From positions 1 to 21,254 of the forward strand of contig ADNK01000563.1 of NCBI GenBank assembly GCA_000320545.1: 21,254 bases of DNA. The letters run 5' to 3'. Source of the DNA: Bigelowiella natans CCMP2755. Taxonomy: Eukaryota; Cercozoa; Chlorarachniophyceae. The position numbers and the translations under genes are program-made. Shown piece after piece: positions 10,801 to 21,108 of the stretch (its first letter is position 1; every line of letters starts with the position of its first letter). Below the pieces are notes generated by a model, which worked only from the letters and a program-made list of their open reading frames with translations, made no database searches and was not told the DNA's origin.

Positions 10801-11245
10801 CGTGTGCCTACCTTATGTTTGACTCGTAGAGCAAAATGCAGCAAGTCTGCGGTGAATGCGGTGAAGATAATGATGACGACGACGCCAACGACAACGGTTA
10901 CAGGAATCTTGGCGGCAAGTGTGTTATCAATCAGAATAACAATAGTTTTCATTCTCTTCTTCATCATAGTCATCATCATTTTTATTATTATAATAAAACC
11001 AGTTGAAAGTAGACAGCAGTAGCAGTAGCAACAGAATCTTTCTCTGCTCTCCCTTATTGTTATCGCTATCACCACCTCCACCACGATGGACCCAAGAGAA
11101 CCCAAAGCAGAATCTGCTGAGCATGCTCATAATATCCCTTTCCAGAATATCTGGTGAGGATGATGATTGCAAACCTGGATACAATGGCCAAAGGAGAACG
11201 GCCACGACGATAGCAGAGAGCACAACAATAGGGTCTACGATAAAC

Positions 11246-11319
<74 letters not shown>

Positions 11320-13154
11320 GAGAGAGAGAGAATGGACAGTTGAGTGGTCCTCTCGCTCTCGTGTCTAATGTTCCTACTCTTTTAACCTCCTTCCCTCTAC
11401 CCTCATATCTATTCGTGTTTTTCCTTGTCGTTGCTTCTACTGTGTCAGAGAATTGGCCAAGCTTCTGTTCTCAAGCCCAAAGCAAACGTATGACAATGAT
11501 GATGATGATGATGATGATGACTATATAAACGTACTACTACTGGTTTTTCTACATTCCTCATCACCAGATTTGAATCCGTTGTCTGTTCACTTGCAACTTT
11601 TTCCTATTCTCTCGTCTCCCTCCTCTTTTCCTCCGCTTACGCATCTTGTCTTCTTCCACCATTTATCGCCATCTAGGCGGTTTGTGTTGGTGATCGGCGC
11701 GATGTTTTTCACCATGGCGGCGCTGTACTACTCCATTGTAATCGCTTCGAACGAGATCATCGCGCCTGAGGAAGGGGGGGGGCACGGCAATGGCCACAAA
11801 GGAGGAGGGAGATATTCCAGTGGAGCTTTCTTGGAGATCGTTTTCACAAATGCAGCAGAACTTCCCGGGTACGTTTTTCTGTTTTCTCCTAAGAAGATGG
11901 GGGGGGGGATTGGGGTTAGTAGGCACTGTTACAGCGAAATAGTACATCATAAAAACTACGTATTTGCTGCCTTGTAAAGCAGTAGCAAAGGGACAAGTAG
12001 CAGTATACGATGATGGTAATGATGATGGTAATGATGGTGATGATGGTGATGATGATGATGATGATGAAACTTATCCATGACCCTCGCATGATCAATGATC
12101 GTTACGTATGCATGCAGGTTGGCCCTTGCAGCACTGTTGTTGTCGAGACTAGGGCGCAGAGCGAGTGTTGGTATTATTCTCTCTCCTCCGAGACTTAAGT
12201 CTCCATCTCTCTCCCTCCTTCCACATTGGTGTCTGTGTCTGTGTGTGTTGTATTACTACTACTATCCATTTCTCTTCTGTAAAAGTAGTGAGCTGAGGAT
12301 AGTTGCAAGGATGACACCGTTTACGACATGACCGATGATATCGATGTTTATTCTTCATAGAATCATCACGTGAATAAATATGATGACACAGGGTGCTGCT
12401 TTGGTCTCTGCGGCATAAGCTTGGCAACTATCCTTTTCCCCGTTGTCGCCCCCTCTGCACGTTCCTACCTCATCTTCTGTGCACGTGCATCAGCGCAAGG
12501 TCCCTTATTCGGTTAGGAGAAATTCGTGTGCGAGTGCTATTGAACAAGCGATAAGGATCATCATCACCAACATCATCATTACCATCACCTTAAAAACGTT
12601 TATTTCTTCTTATTCTTCTTCTTAATCTCTTCGTCTTCTTCTTTCTGGCGTTGTGGTTGAACGGTGTTAGGATTCAATGTGTCGCTGTGGGTGCTAGCAA
12701 CGGAGTTCTTCCCGACATCGGTGCGTGTATTAGGTGTAGGTATCACCACGGCATGCGCTCGAGCTGGAAGGTACCTCATTTCTTTTTTTGCTTTTTACAT
12801 CCCCTCCCCGCCCCCCCCCCCTTTATTTTGCGAATATGTGATCGTGTCGCTTGATAAATACTGTGTGCGGTGTGTTTGGGAGCGGTAAAAAAGTTCTGCA
12901 AACCTGACCGGGGTGGGGAGACAAATCCAAGTCAACTTGCTTTGTAGATGATATCCTTTTGAATGAGAACCATTTTCGCTTTCCACCCATCTATTATATC
13001 ATCCTGCTTCAGCATTTTATCGCCGTTTATTGCCGAGTTCCTGTTCGCTCAAAGTTTGTGGTATGGCGTGGCCACGTGTGTGCTGCTCGCGTTGCTAGGA
13101 GCTATAGGCTCTTTTGGCCTCCCGAAAGACGCGGAATTATCGCTAAAACATTGA
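8458..13154 (+). CDS. MFS transporter, SV2/SVOP-like
   Basis: Exons 8458-8520, 8668-8749, 8821-8925, 8991-9173, 9364-9492, 9697-9774 and 9934-10085 join in phase and give 264 residues. Exons 11449-11487, 11677-11868, 12118-12170, 12392-12499, 12671-12770 and 13013-13154 give about 211 more. A linker exon starting in phase 0 and ending in phase 2 must lie in 10086-11448 and is not resolved. Motifs: ALEEIGYGRYQ ahead of helix 1 as in SV2-like carriers; motif A GILSDRFGRRTG (122-133); RFAVGIGVGSAPAPLGLYAE after it; PESPRYYL (243-250) at the end of the first half; SRLGRR as the second-half motif A; ATEFFPTSVRVLGVG before helix 11. The family carries organic ions or sugars across membranes; the substrate here is unknown. 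The loop before helix 8 is rich in Gly and His. There is no in-frame ATG before 8458. The start of exon 2 (8668) is less certain than the others. Confidence 0.9.
9601..9629 (+). repeat. (GA)n in a transporter intron
   Basis: An imperfect GA dinucleotide run lies in the intron 9493-9696, sense strand. Confidence 0.9.
10086..11448 (+). repeat. Repeat-filled gap in the transporter gene, hiding an exon
   Basis: Simple repeats in order: ATC/TCG units at about 10302-10387; TCC, TGC then TGA units at 10526-10580; GA at 10671-10707; GT at 10755-10797; CA at 11247-11276; TA at 11278-11316; GA at 11318-11331. The missing linker exon must lie between them. Candidate pieces are 10840-10918 (acceptor ACTCGTAG, donor GTGTGT, phase 0 to 2) and a stretch ending at a strong GTGAGG donor near 11154. 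Neither matches the family loop well. Confidence 0.7.
11496..11520 (+). repeat. (GAT)n just after a splice donor
   Basis: GAT units begin eight bases after the donor GTATGA at 11488, in the transporter intron 11488-11676. Confidence 0.9.
12009..12067 (+). repeat. (GAT/GGT)n imperfect repeat
   Basis: Mixed GATGGT and GAT units lie in the transporter intron 11869-12117. The open frame of repeated Met and Val across it is an artefact. Confidence 0.9.
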
Positions 13155-13257
13155 AGAAATAGGTGTGTCGACAATAGTATAGATGCCAGGAGCTTCCATG
13201 AGTCCGCAGCTGTGTACAGAATACAACTCTGATATGCGTAAGACTTATGGATATACG

Positions 13258-13302
<45 letters not shown>

Positions 13303-14678
13303 TGTATTATTCATATATGTGTAGGCATGTTGTTAAATATACACATCTAGAGCGTAGCTACTGAGGTGGATAAAAAATACGTATACAGCTCCTGTGCATA
13401 GGCACAGAATGATTAATCATGAGTAATAGAATTTCTAGATTTCTAGATGGGCCATCTAAGGACTAGTGCCATGGATTTAGTGGTCTAGCAATGCAGTCCA
13501 AAATCAAACGGCAACGGCTGTGTTTCTTGCATCACACATGCACATTGGAAAACCAATGACGACAAAACAATGGACAAGCAGCACATACAATGGCTGCAAT
13601 GCACATTTCATGTGCAATGTCTGCATCATCAATCACACACTAGTGAAAACAAGCTACAATTGACCAGACAATCCATCATCTTGCAATTCCCCAAATCCGA
13701 CCTCACATCACAACGCACGCGCAAACACATCTTGCTGAGTGCGCACAATGCAATGCTCGCGGAGTTGCATGCTGGCATGCCCGCAATGACTGCCAGTCGC
13801 TGTTCACAATTTTTGATATAATTGATGCATGCAAAGTCAACAGTCACCCCATGATCACCACCACCACTTGAATGCAACACGCTACTGTGGTCGCAAGTGC
13901 ATCATGACGATCATCACATCCCATGACAGTGTGCGCAGCAATGACGTGTTTGTCGCTCGGATGTCTGAGATGGTTGCCTTCTAGGCACCGCAACAGAATG
14001 ATGCCGTTTTTAGCTTCTTCAGTGGACAAACTCGAAATCCTTGTTGCAATTCAATTCAGACTGTCTAGCAAGAAGAAGTGATCAGTGACTTCGGTTTCTC
14101 TCCGTGCTTCGCGCCACCCAACGTCAACAAGTTCTTGATTGAAAAGTGGCGGGGCCCAGCTCTCATTGCTAGATTGTCCGAAACAGTCTCCCACCAAATG
14201 GCTTAAAAATTGAAAATCGAACATTGAACAAAGCATTGATCACATGGGAGACAAGCGTGCTCGACCCGCTCCGAATGCAGATGACCTGGTCGTCTCTGCA
14301 AATCTCTGGACACTGTTTCCGATGCGTCACACTGTCATCGGCGGTTTCATCCTCTTCCGAACATGAAAACATTGTCGCTCATGAAGAATGTCATGCATAA
14401 ATGTACATTTTCTGTCGTATTTGCACGTCGTAGTTCGGATTGTGTGCTCAGTGCACGGTGGTAATCCGCTGTGGCATGCCAATTTAAAGAGCATTCCGAA
14501 CCCATTCCGATCATATCACATCTCATTCATTGCCCCCCACACAGCATATTACTACAGCACACGCAGCTGTAAATAAATCAAAGAGCAACCGAGACTTTCA
14601 CCTTTCGCTTTTCCTTTTTGTTGGAGAGCTCTTCGGAAAGCTAATAGTTTGTGCATCCAACCAACCAGTACTGAATAC
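13155..14678. other. Intergenic region between transporter and receptor
   Basis: It starts with a compound (CA)n(TA)n repeat at about 13257-13303, probably in or just past the transporter 3' untranslated region. Beyond that it is complex sequence with CTAG and TGCA words like 5407-6285, including a TTTCTAGA doublet near 13432-13447. Minus-strand frames at 13844-14372 follow one another with breaks and might be a decayed coding element, but I recognise no family with confidence. The receptor promoter should lie in the last few hundred bases; no TATA box is evident. Confidence 0.55.
13257..13303. repeat. Compound (CA)n(TA)n repeat
   Basis: A CA run passes directly into a TA run about 100 bases after the transporter stop codon. 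The same CA-then-TA order occurs at 11247-11316. Confidence 0.95.
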
Positions 14679-15664
14679 ATGGCGTTGGCTAGTCTCCAGT
14701 CAACTCTTTTCCTAAGTTTATTACTAACCTCTCCAGTACTTGGGTTAATTGCAAGCAAGACTGACTGGAGAGTTGGAGGCGTATCGCAGCATGGCGGAAC
14801 ATTTTACGAGAAACATTTCGACACCACTTTCGAAGATTACATGAAGAATTACACTGATCTGCACTTTTCTCCCCCACTAAACTGGTCAAATTCCGGGGTG
14901 CACGACTCGCATCAACTTCATGATCTAATTAAAAACAAAACATTCGACTTTGTTTTTCTCACTGCAGAGCAGTTTACTTGCTACGAGTTGGAGTTTAGGC
15001 TTTATGGGGTCGCCACAGTTCGGATTTTGCGGAAAGGGATCGAGCTTTCGCACACAGGGGGCATTCTGTTTGTAAGAAATGATAGCAACATAACAACACT
15101 CGAAGATGTTAAGGGAAAGATCCTAGCTTCAGATGAAGCTTCTGTGAACGGACCTTTGTCTGATACTTTTACCTCAAACAAGATGAACCTTCATACCACA
15201 GTCGGCATGGTACTACAATAACTTAAGACTACTAGTTTTAAGACATGCCAACGACGCCTTACCTACCATGTGTATCACACATTTTTGTAAAATTTATTCA
15301 TTCTGCATATATCCTAATTCGAAATCAAACCAATTTGGAACTTAGCTCATGGAGACATACGAGCAAGACACAGCTGTTTTCCATGTCCGCAATAAGACTG
15401 CCGACGTCGGCTTCGTCGATTCTGAAACAATCGAAGTCCTAGAACATGAAGGGCTTTTGAATGAGTCTGAATTTCGGGTGATTCATCAATACAACACAAG
15501 CCAGGATGATGGCACTACGTACCCATTTCCTGTATCGACTCCCTTATATCCTGAACCAGTACTCGCAGCTCTACCCCATGTTGACCACATCGTAGCAGAG
15601 GTTGGTAGATTAACATATTTTCGGCATCAATTAACATTATACTTAATAACTAATACTATAGTCA

Positions 15665-15708
<44 letters not shown>

Positions 15709-15892
15709 GTGATTAATACCAACGAAAGTTGACGACAAGATTATGAAACAGCCCACAATCAATCAAACTTCTGGAAGATAACCATTCACCTCTCTTAAAG
15801 ATTTAATTTGGTTGTACTTCTGCTCCAGTTGACCTAAAAATGCACTTACAATAAGCAGCATATGAGTGTATTGTGATATATATGAGTGTATT

Positions 15893-15928
<36 letters not shown>

Positions 15929-17891
15929 GGAGGTAGCTAGAGCCTTGCTTGAGCTCACCCCGAATGATACAGCCTCCAAGGTCGGGTTCTATGTACGATG
16001 GCAGCCCTCTCTCTCATATGTGGAGATGCATCGGATGCAACGTAGTGCAGGGTTTTTGGATCGAGACCCTAACACATTCAAAGAGAACTGTCGTCGGACT
16101 CCCAGTGTATATGATGACATTACCTGTGGTGCGGGCTTCGTGAAGCGAACACTTGAAGAATCGCAGCGATGTCTCCTAAATCGCTCCTGTCCACAAGAAA
16201 CTAATTGTTTCTGCGGAGTCTGTAGAGCAGCTCCGGATGTCGAAGTTCTGCTGTCCGGCTGCTTTAACAGCAGCTCCTGCGAGAAGATGCAAATATGTCA
16301 CACGATGGAACAGCGCGCCCAGGTTACCTTTTATGTCCACGATAATCTGAATAGGGATAGCAACATGACTTATATCTTTCATGGGACACCAGTGGATGGC
16401 TTCTCAAAATCTGGTATCTTGAACGGCTCCGATTCCGACTACAATTTCACAATTTCGACTCCGCTAGTCGGGGAGTTCGTCATAGAGCTGTTCGTGTCCG
16501 GCGTGCAGATCGATAACTCACCCTTCACAATAAACGTTTTGGAGCGATCCTGCGAGCAAGACTACAAGGCCAACAAGGACGGTCTCTGTCAGCTTGCACA
16601 CGACACCAAGTACCTTCCAGACGAAATCCATTACTTTGCAGACATCATGTTCGGTATCAATGTTGCTCTTGCCCTTGCTTTTGGGGGATGGACCTTCTGG
16701 ACCCGAAAGACCAAAGTAGTTATGGCATCTCAACCGGAGTTCCTATACATAGTTTGCCTTGGTTGCGTTATCTCCTCCGTGTCAATTCTCCTCATCAGTT
16801 TCGATGATCGCGACTACTCCAAAGAGCATTTAGACTCGCTCTGCCAAGCTACTGTTTGGTTTTACGGAATCGGGTTCACTCTATCTGTTACTGCGTTGAT
16901 GGCCAAAACACTGAGGTCTAAGAGGATTATGCTCGATGGATTGAAGAAGAAAAAAAGCAAGCTGGGAAAGGCTACAGTACTCGAATTTATTGGTTTCATG
17001 GGGAAGTGCCTCCTTGTTGAATTGATATTCCTCTCAATCTGGACGGCTATTAGCCCGCTCACATGGCAGAGGACTTGCCGCAAGGATTCCGATGAGGAGT
17101 TCTGTACTTCTATTGGCCACTGTGCCTCTACCGACGCCATCCCCTTTCTTGCCATCATGCTTTTTGCACATCTTGTAGCTCTTATCTACCAGTGTTACCT
17201 TTGCTACAGAGTCCGCCACGTGCCAGCAGAGTTTTCGGAGCACAAATGGATCACGGCTGCCACAATCTCGTCCATTGAAATACTCCTTGCATGCCCCTTT
17301 CTGGTTCTTCTATCGTGGGAAGATTCGGTGACCTCAACTATCATATTGACATGTTCGCTCTTCCTTAATGATTTGGGGATCCTGTTGATGATTTTCGTCC
17401 CGAAGATTGGCATGACTTATGCAACCACTGATGAGGAAAAACTAACCGTAGAAGATATGCTTCACAACCTTAGAAGAGAAGTTAGAAGCGGCCCGAAAGA
17501 GAGGAAGGATGGGATTCCTCTTGCACCGATAAAAAAGAGGCAAACAGTGGGTAATTTAAGAAAAAAGGTCCTGCCAGAAGGTGTAGACATGAAAATTGTG
17601 TCGTCGAACAATAGCGCCAATAGTAAGGGCAGTGCCGCTAGCTCTGGTAACTTCGGTCGTCCTAATAGTGAAAACTATACAACCAGTAGCATAAGAAACC
17701 CCAGATCAAGCAAGCAGGTCGTACCCAAGCTTGTAGTTGGTTCAGGTGCGGAGGTTTCCGATATGAGTTCTGTAAGTGCTAACAATAGAAACGAAGAGGT
17801 TTCAAGTACCATTCCCCGGCCATCCGTTCAATCTGGCCTGAATCCCATGGCTGTTTCTGTCCTGGAAGACAACCCATCCTCTCAAAGTTAA
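14679..17891 (+). CDS. Class C GPCR with PhnD-like binding domain and filamin domain
   Basis: Exons 14679-15209, 15346-15600 and 15930-17891 join in phase 0 and give 915 residues. The ATG at 14679 is the first in frame and opens a signal peptide (MALASLQSTLFLSLLL...). Residues about 25-305 resemble periplasmic phosphonate/phosphate binding proteins (PhnD-like): TADVGFVDSETIE, YPFPVSTPLYPEP and VARALLELTPND in family order. A Cys-rich stretch follows (about 315-385). Residues about 392-468 look like a filamin/ABP280 Ig repeat, ending in GVQIDNSPFTINVLE. Seven hydrophobic helices lie near 498-519, 532-552, 569-587, 618-637, 664-686, 703-724 and 730-754, with MASQPEFL before helix 2 as in stramenopile GABA-B-like receptors. 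A basic KKKKSK loop lies between helices 3 and 4. The tail (755-915) is rich in Ser and Asn. Likely role: plasma-membrane receptor coupling an outside ligand to G proteins. The ligand is unknown. Exon 3 could instead begin at 15933, dropping one Glu. Confidence 0.9.
15669..15707 (+). repeat. (GA)n in the second receptor intron
   Basis: A long, nearly pure GA run on the sense strand of intron 15601-15929. Confidence 0.95.
15861..15925 (+). repeat. 20-bp exact tandem duplication running into (TA)n at an acceptor
   Basis: The 20-mer TATGAGTGTATTGTGATATA occurs twice in a row (15861-15880 and 15881-15900). It is followed by TA repeats that reach the acceptor TTTAG at 15925-15929. The usual pyrimidine tract is replaced by the TA repeat. 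Confidence 0.95.
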
Positions 17892-19127
17892 ACCAGCCAC
17901 TTAAAAGGATGTCCGTGATAGATACAACGTAGTATTGTATTAGTAATTGTAACAGAAACTACGTAGTGTGGTGTGTATATGATATATAGTACGTCACTGT
18001 GTCCACTTTGCTTTCTCTGCGCGTGTTTCATACTCTCCAGTATATTCCTTGCTAGCTTGCTGTCCAATGCCGCACACGGAGTAGAACATGTATAATCTGT
18101 ATCATGCTTCATATTATTTCACGAATGCAATGCCATGTTCCATAGCATTTTAGCATTTCGTCATATTACTGTGCTCATCATGTTCCTTGTTTTTGTGCGT
18201 TTTTATCCATCGAATAAATGGTTTGTAAAAAATACGTCTGGATGTTCTAGTCAATAGTGTTCATCAAGTGCCTGTCACTTAGCAACAAGCTAACTGCAAG
18301 AGCACCAATCATTAATCCCGTCTAGCCGTGCTTGCGTCAAGTGATTGCATGCCATTTCATCTTCTGGTCTTGCAAGCGTCATGCCACAGATGGCCCCCGT
18401 CGCAGCGCATCACAGCTCCGTCGAACCTGTAACGAATCGCCAGAACATGCATTTGGAAGCTTTTGTGCGCGACCAAGCGCGTTGTGTGATGCAATGCACA
18501 TTTTGGATTTGCTCGCATTTCTTTGAAATTTTTCGTGCATGTGAAGATTGGTCAAACACACGCGCAAAAGCATTCAAAATGTGGCAAAGAACAAACGCGC
18601 AGCGTGCATCCTCTGCACAACGGGTGTGAATTTTCACACTTTGCGCGCTCACTGAGCCTTGAAAATGGACATTTTGGTCAAAATTTCGGTCATTTTTTGA
18701 GGTTTGGCCATCGGACAAATTCTGAAGAGTTTTCCTTGACCAACTTCAACTACTTGCTGCTTCAAAGCACGTCGCAAAGCGTTGCACTGTTCACAACCCC
18801 GTCGTCACCGGGTTTGACGGAGCTGTGATGGAGCGGAACGACACATGTGTGATTTTCATTGCAAGCAATCATCACGAATCCTTTGCACGTACTGCATGCT
18901 ATTGAAATGAACTAGCACGCAGGGCAACCACACTGAGCACAGCAAGCAGGCAGCACAGCGCGAGCGTGGGTGCTGCTTGCCGTCCGTCGTGTCGTGCATC
19001 ATGCAGCGCGTTGTTAATCAATTGTACGTGTGTTAGTAAATGGTTATTGGGATTAAATGCACATACACTCCTTCCTCGCGTTTTGTGTGCTATGCTATTA
19101 CGTCTAGACGTAAGCGGATATACATTA
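17892..19127. other. Intergenic region between receptor and kinase (convergent)
   Basis: The first 330 bases are the receptor 3' untranslated region up to the poly(A) signal at 18213. From about 18330 to 18830 the sequence is complex, free of microsatellites, and open in several frames on both strands, but none matches a family I know. From 18840 to 19060 it is rich in TGCA and GCA words. The kinase 3' end must lie just left of 19128; no AATAAA is visible on the minus strand. Confidence 0.6.
18213..18218 (+). terminator. Poly(A) signal of the receptor gene
   Basis: AATAAA lies 322 bases after the receptor stop codon and is followed by GTTTGT and a GT/T-rich stretch, as expected for a cleavage site. 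Confidence 0.55.
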
Positions 19128-19446
19128 TTAGCTTGATTTCTCGGATGGCTTTTTCTCCTCCTGTATCTCCTCTTTCTTCTCGCTCGCCTGCCTATCTGTA
19201 GGTTGGTGGGTTTTCCGGCGCAGGAGCGGAATGATCTTGTCGACCTGCGCCAACCAAGGGTGTGCCATTGCTTCTGAAATATTCAGGCGCTTCTTAGGAT
19301 CTTTCGCGAGCATTTTGGTGACGAAATCCTTGGCCTTCTCGGAGACGCCCTTCCAACGACTTTGCTTGAACCTTTTGCCAAAAGAATGTGATATTGTTTA
19401 AAGAAGTATGAGCAGCCCTAGCCCTTGTGGTGTAGCAAGAAAAGCT

Positions 19447-19477
<31 letters not shown>

Positions 19478-20467
19478 CGACGATGTTCACGTGCAGAAAG
19501 TAGTGGGCCATTGTAGTTGGGAGGGAGACTAATGTCCCCTATTCCTCCTCCTCCTCCTCCTCCTCCTCCTTCTCCACTTACTCTCTCTATCTCTCTCTCT
19601 CTCCCCCTCCCTCTCTCTCATGCATCGTACTACTACTTCACATATATACAAAGACTTACTCGACAGGAGCTTCTACAATCTTGTCCATGAGTTTGATCTC
19701 GTCCTTGTCGTAGAACGGTAATGACCCCGAGAGCAGCACAAAGGTAATCACGCCAATCCCCCACACATCCACAGATTTGGTGAAGGTGTCTGAATCGATC
19801 ATCTCAGGTGCCATATAGGCCACGGACCCAGCGGCGTCCTTCATCTCCTCTGCAGGCTTCGCAAACTGCGACAACCCGAAGTCGGTGACAAATATGCGGA
19901 TATAGTCCCCATCAAGATTCTCAACGAGGATGTTCTCTGGCTTTATATCCTTGTGGACGATGCCCCGAAGATGGCAGTAACGAATGGCGGAGCACAGCTG
20001 CTGGATCACGTGCCGGGCGGCGTCCTCAGCAAAGAACTTCTGGTTAACCTTTTGGATGGGGCGGGATTGTTTCACAAGGAGGGGGAGAGCAGCACCGGAG
20101 AACGCGTAATCGTTAAGACGAAGGGCGAAAGCAGGACCATAATGATAATAATAATAATAATAATAATAATCACAGAATACCAATAAATAGATAAATACAT
20201 ACATACATACATAGTAGTAGTAGTAGTAGTAGTAGTAGCTACAAACTAGTAATCATTATTATTATTACAATCGTCTTAAAGAGGTCGCCGTGCTCAAGCC
20301 ATTCCATGACGATGTAGATATTCTTCTTCGTCTCGAAGACCTTCTTCATGGACACAATGAAGGGATGGGAGGCCAGCCTGAGGATAGCAATCTCGGCACG
20401 TAGCCCTTCCTTATCGGCGTCATCTATCTGCGTCTTATCGATAACTTTCACCTGTCGTGCGAGGAGT

Positions 20468-20500
<33 letters not shown>

Positions 20501-20890
20501 CATTAGTAACGGTACAGGTGTGGTGAGATATTGTGTGGCGCAGCAAGCAGCACAGGAGAAGGTCCTGTAGTAGTAGCAGCGCAAAAGAGACAAGAGAGAG
20601 GGGGAGAGCAAGGGAAGGAGGAGGCCCCAAAGGCTCCTCCTCCTCCTCCTCCTACTACTACTACACTACTTCTTCGGTAGTTGTTATTTTCCCACAACGT
20701 CTCAAAGAACGCAGTTCTTGTTCTTCTCTCGCTCTCTCTCTCTCTCACCGCGTAGTCCCTCCCGGTCTTCTTGTGCGTGCACTTGTACACCGTGGCGAAC
20801 CTCCCAGCGCCGAGTTTTCCCTTCATCTCATACTCATCCTCGAGCTCCTCATGCTTCGACTCCTCACGTAGCCATACTAGCCACTGAGAA

Positions 20891-20926
<36 letters not shown>

Positions 20927-20961
20927 CAAGAGCATTATTCAAGGTGCGATAAAGAAGCACC

Positions 20962-20993
<32 letters not shown>

Positions 20994-21108
20994 CGTACTA
21001 CTACAACTACTACTACTACTACTACTACTACTACCACTACCTGTCGTTTTTCTTGTTCATTTCGAGCAAAGAAGACTCGGCTAAGCTCGTTTGACTCCAG
21101 TTGAATCC
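19128..21108 (-). CDS. PH-domain CAMK-type Ser/Thr protein kinase (5' partial)
   Basis: Minus-strand exons 21108-21041, 20883-20749, 20451-20269, 20048-19660 and 19371-19128 join in phase and give about 339 residues, ending in TAA. The first exon starts with two bases of a split codon, so earlier exons lie past the right edge. GIQLESNELSRVFFARNEQE followed by RQWLVWLREE matches the last strand and the Trp-containing C-terminal helix of a PH domain. Kinase motifs: GKLGAGRFATVYK (P-loop), AVKVIDK (ATP-binding Lys), EGLRAEIAIL (helix C Glu), VHKDIKPEN (catalytic loop), TDFGLSQ (Mg site), AYMAPE, DVWGIGV, KKRLNISEAMAHPW. All catalytic residues are present. HKD replaces the common HRD, so activation may not depend on loop phosphorylation. 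PH plus CAMK kinases are known in protists and animals (protein kinase D-like); they respond to membrane lipids. The Lys/Glu-rich tail after HPW is short and has no EF hands. Confidence 0.93.
19447..19619 (-). repeat. (GAT)n, (TCC)n and (TC)n tracts in a kinase intron
   Basis: Intron 19372-19659 holds GAT units at 19447-19485, TCC units at 19542-19569 and TC-rich sequence at 19580-19619 (plus-strand reading). Confidence 0.9.
20143..20268 (-). repeat. (AAT)n, (CATA)n, (TAG)n and (ATT)n tracts in a kinase intron
   Basis: Plus-strand reading: AAT units at 20143-20170, CATA units near 20196-20211, TAG units at 20211-20238 and ATT units at 20253-20266. The last set touches the donor, which in sense reads GTAATAATAATAAT. 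The AAT and ATT tracts are complementary within this intron. Confidence 0.9.
20467..20747 (-). repeat. (GTA)n, (TCC)(TAC)n and (TC)n tracts in a kinase intron
   Basis: Plus-strand reading: GTA units at 20467-20500, TCC then TAC units at 20634-20664, and a TC run at 20729-20747 that reaches the donor (sense GTGAGAGAGAG). GTA and TAC tracts are complementary. A shorter GGAGGAGGCC/GGCTCCTCC pair sits around 20616-20640. Confidence 0.9.

Noticed and set aside
10512-11105. 197-codon minus-strand frame
   Set aside because: Made almost entirely of translated GA, GT and TCC repeats.
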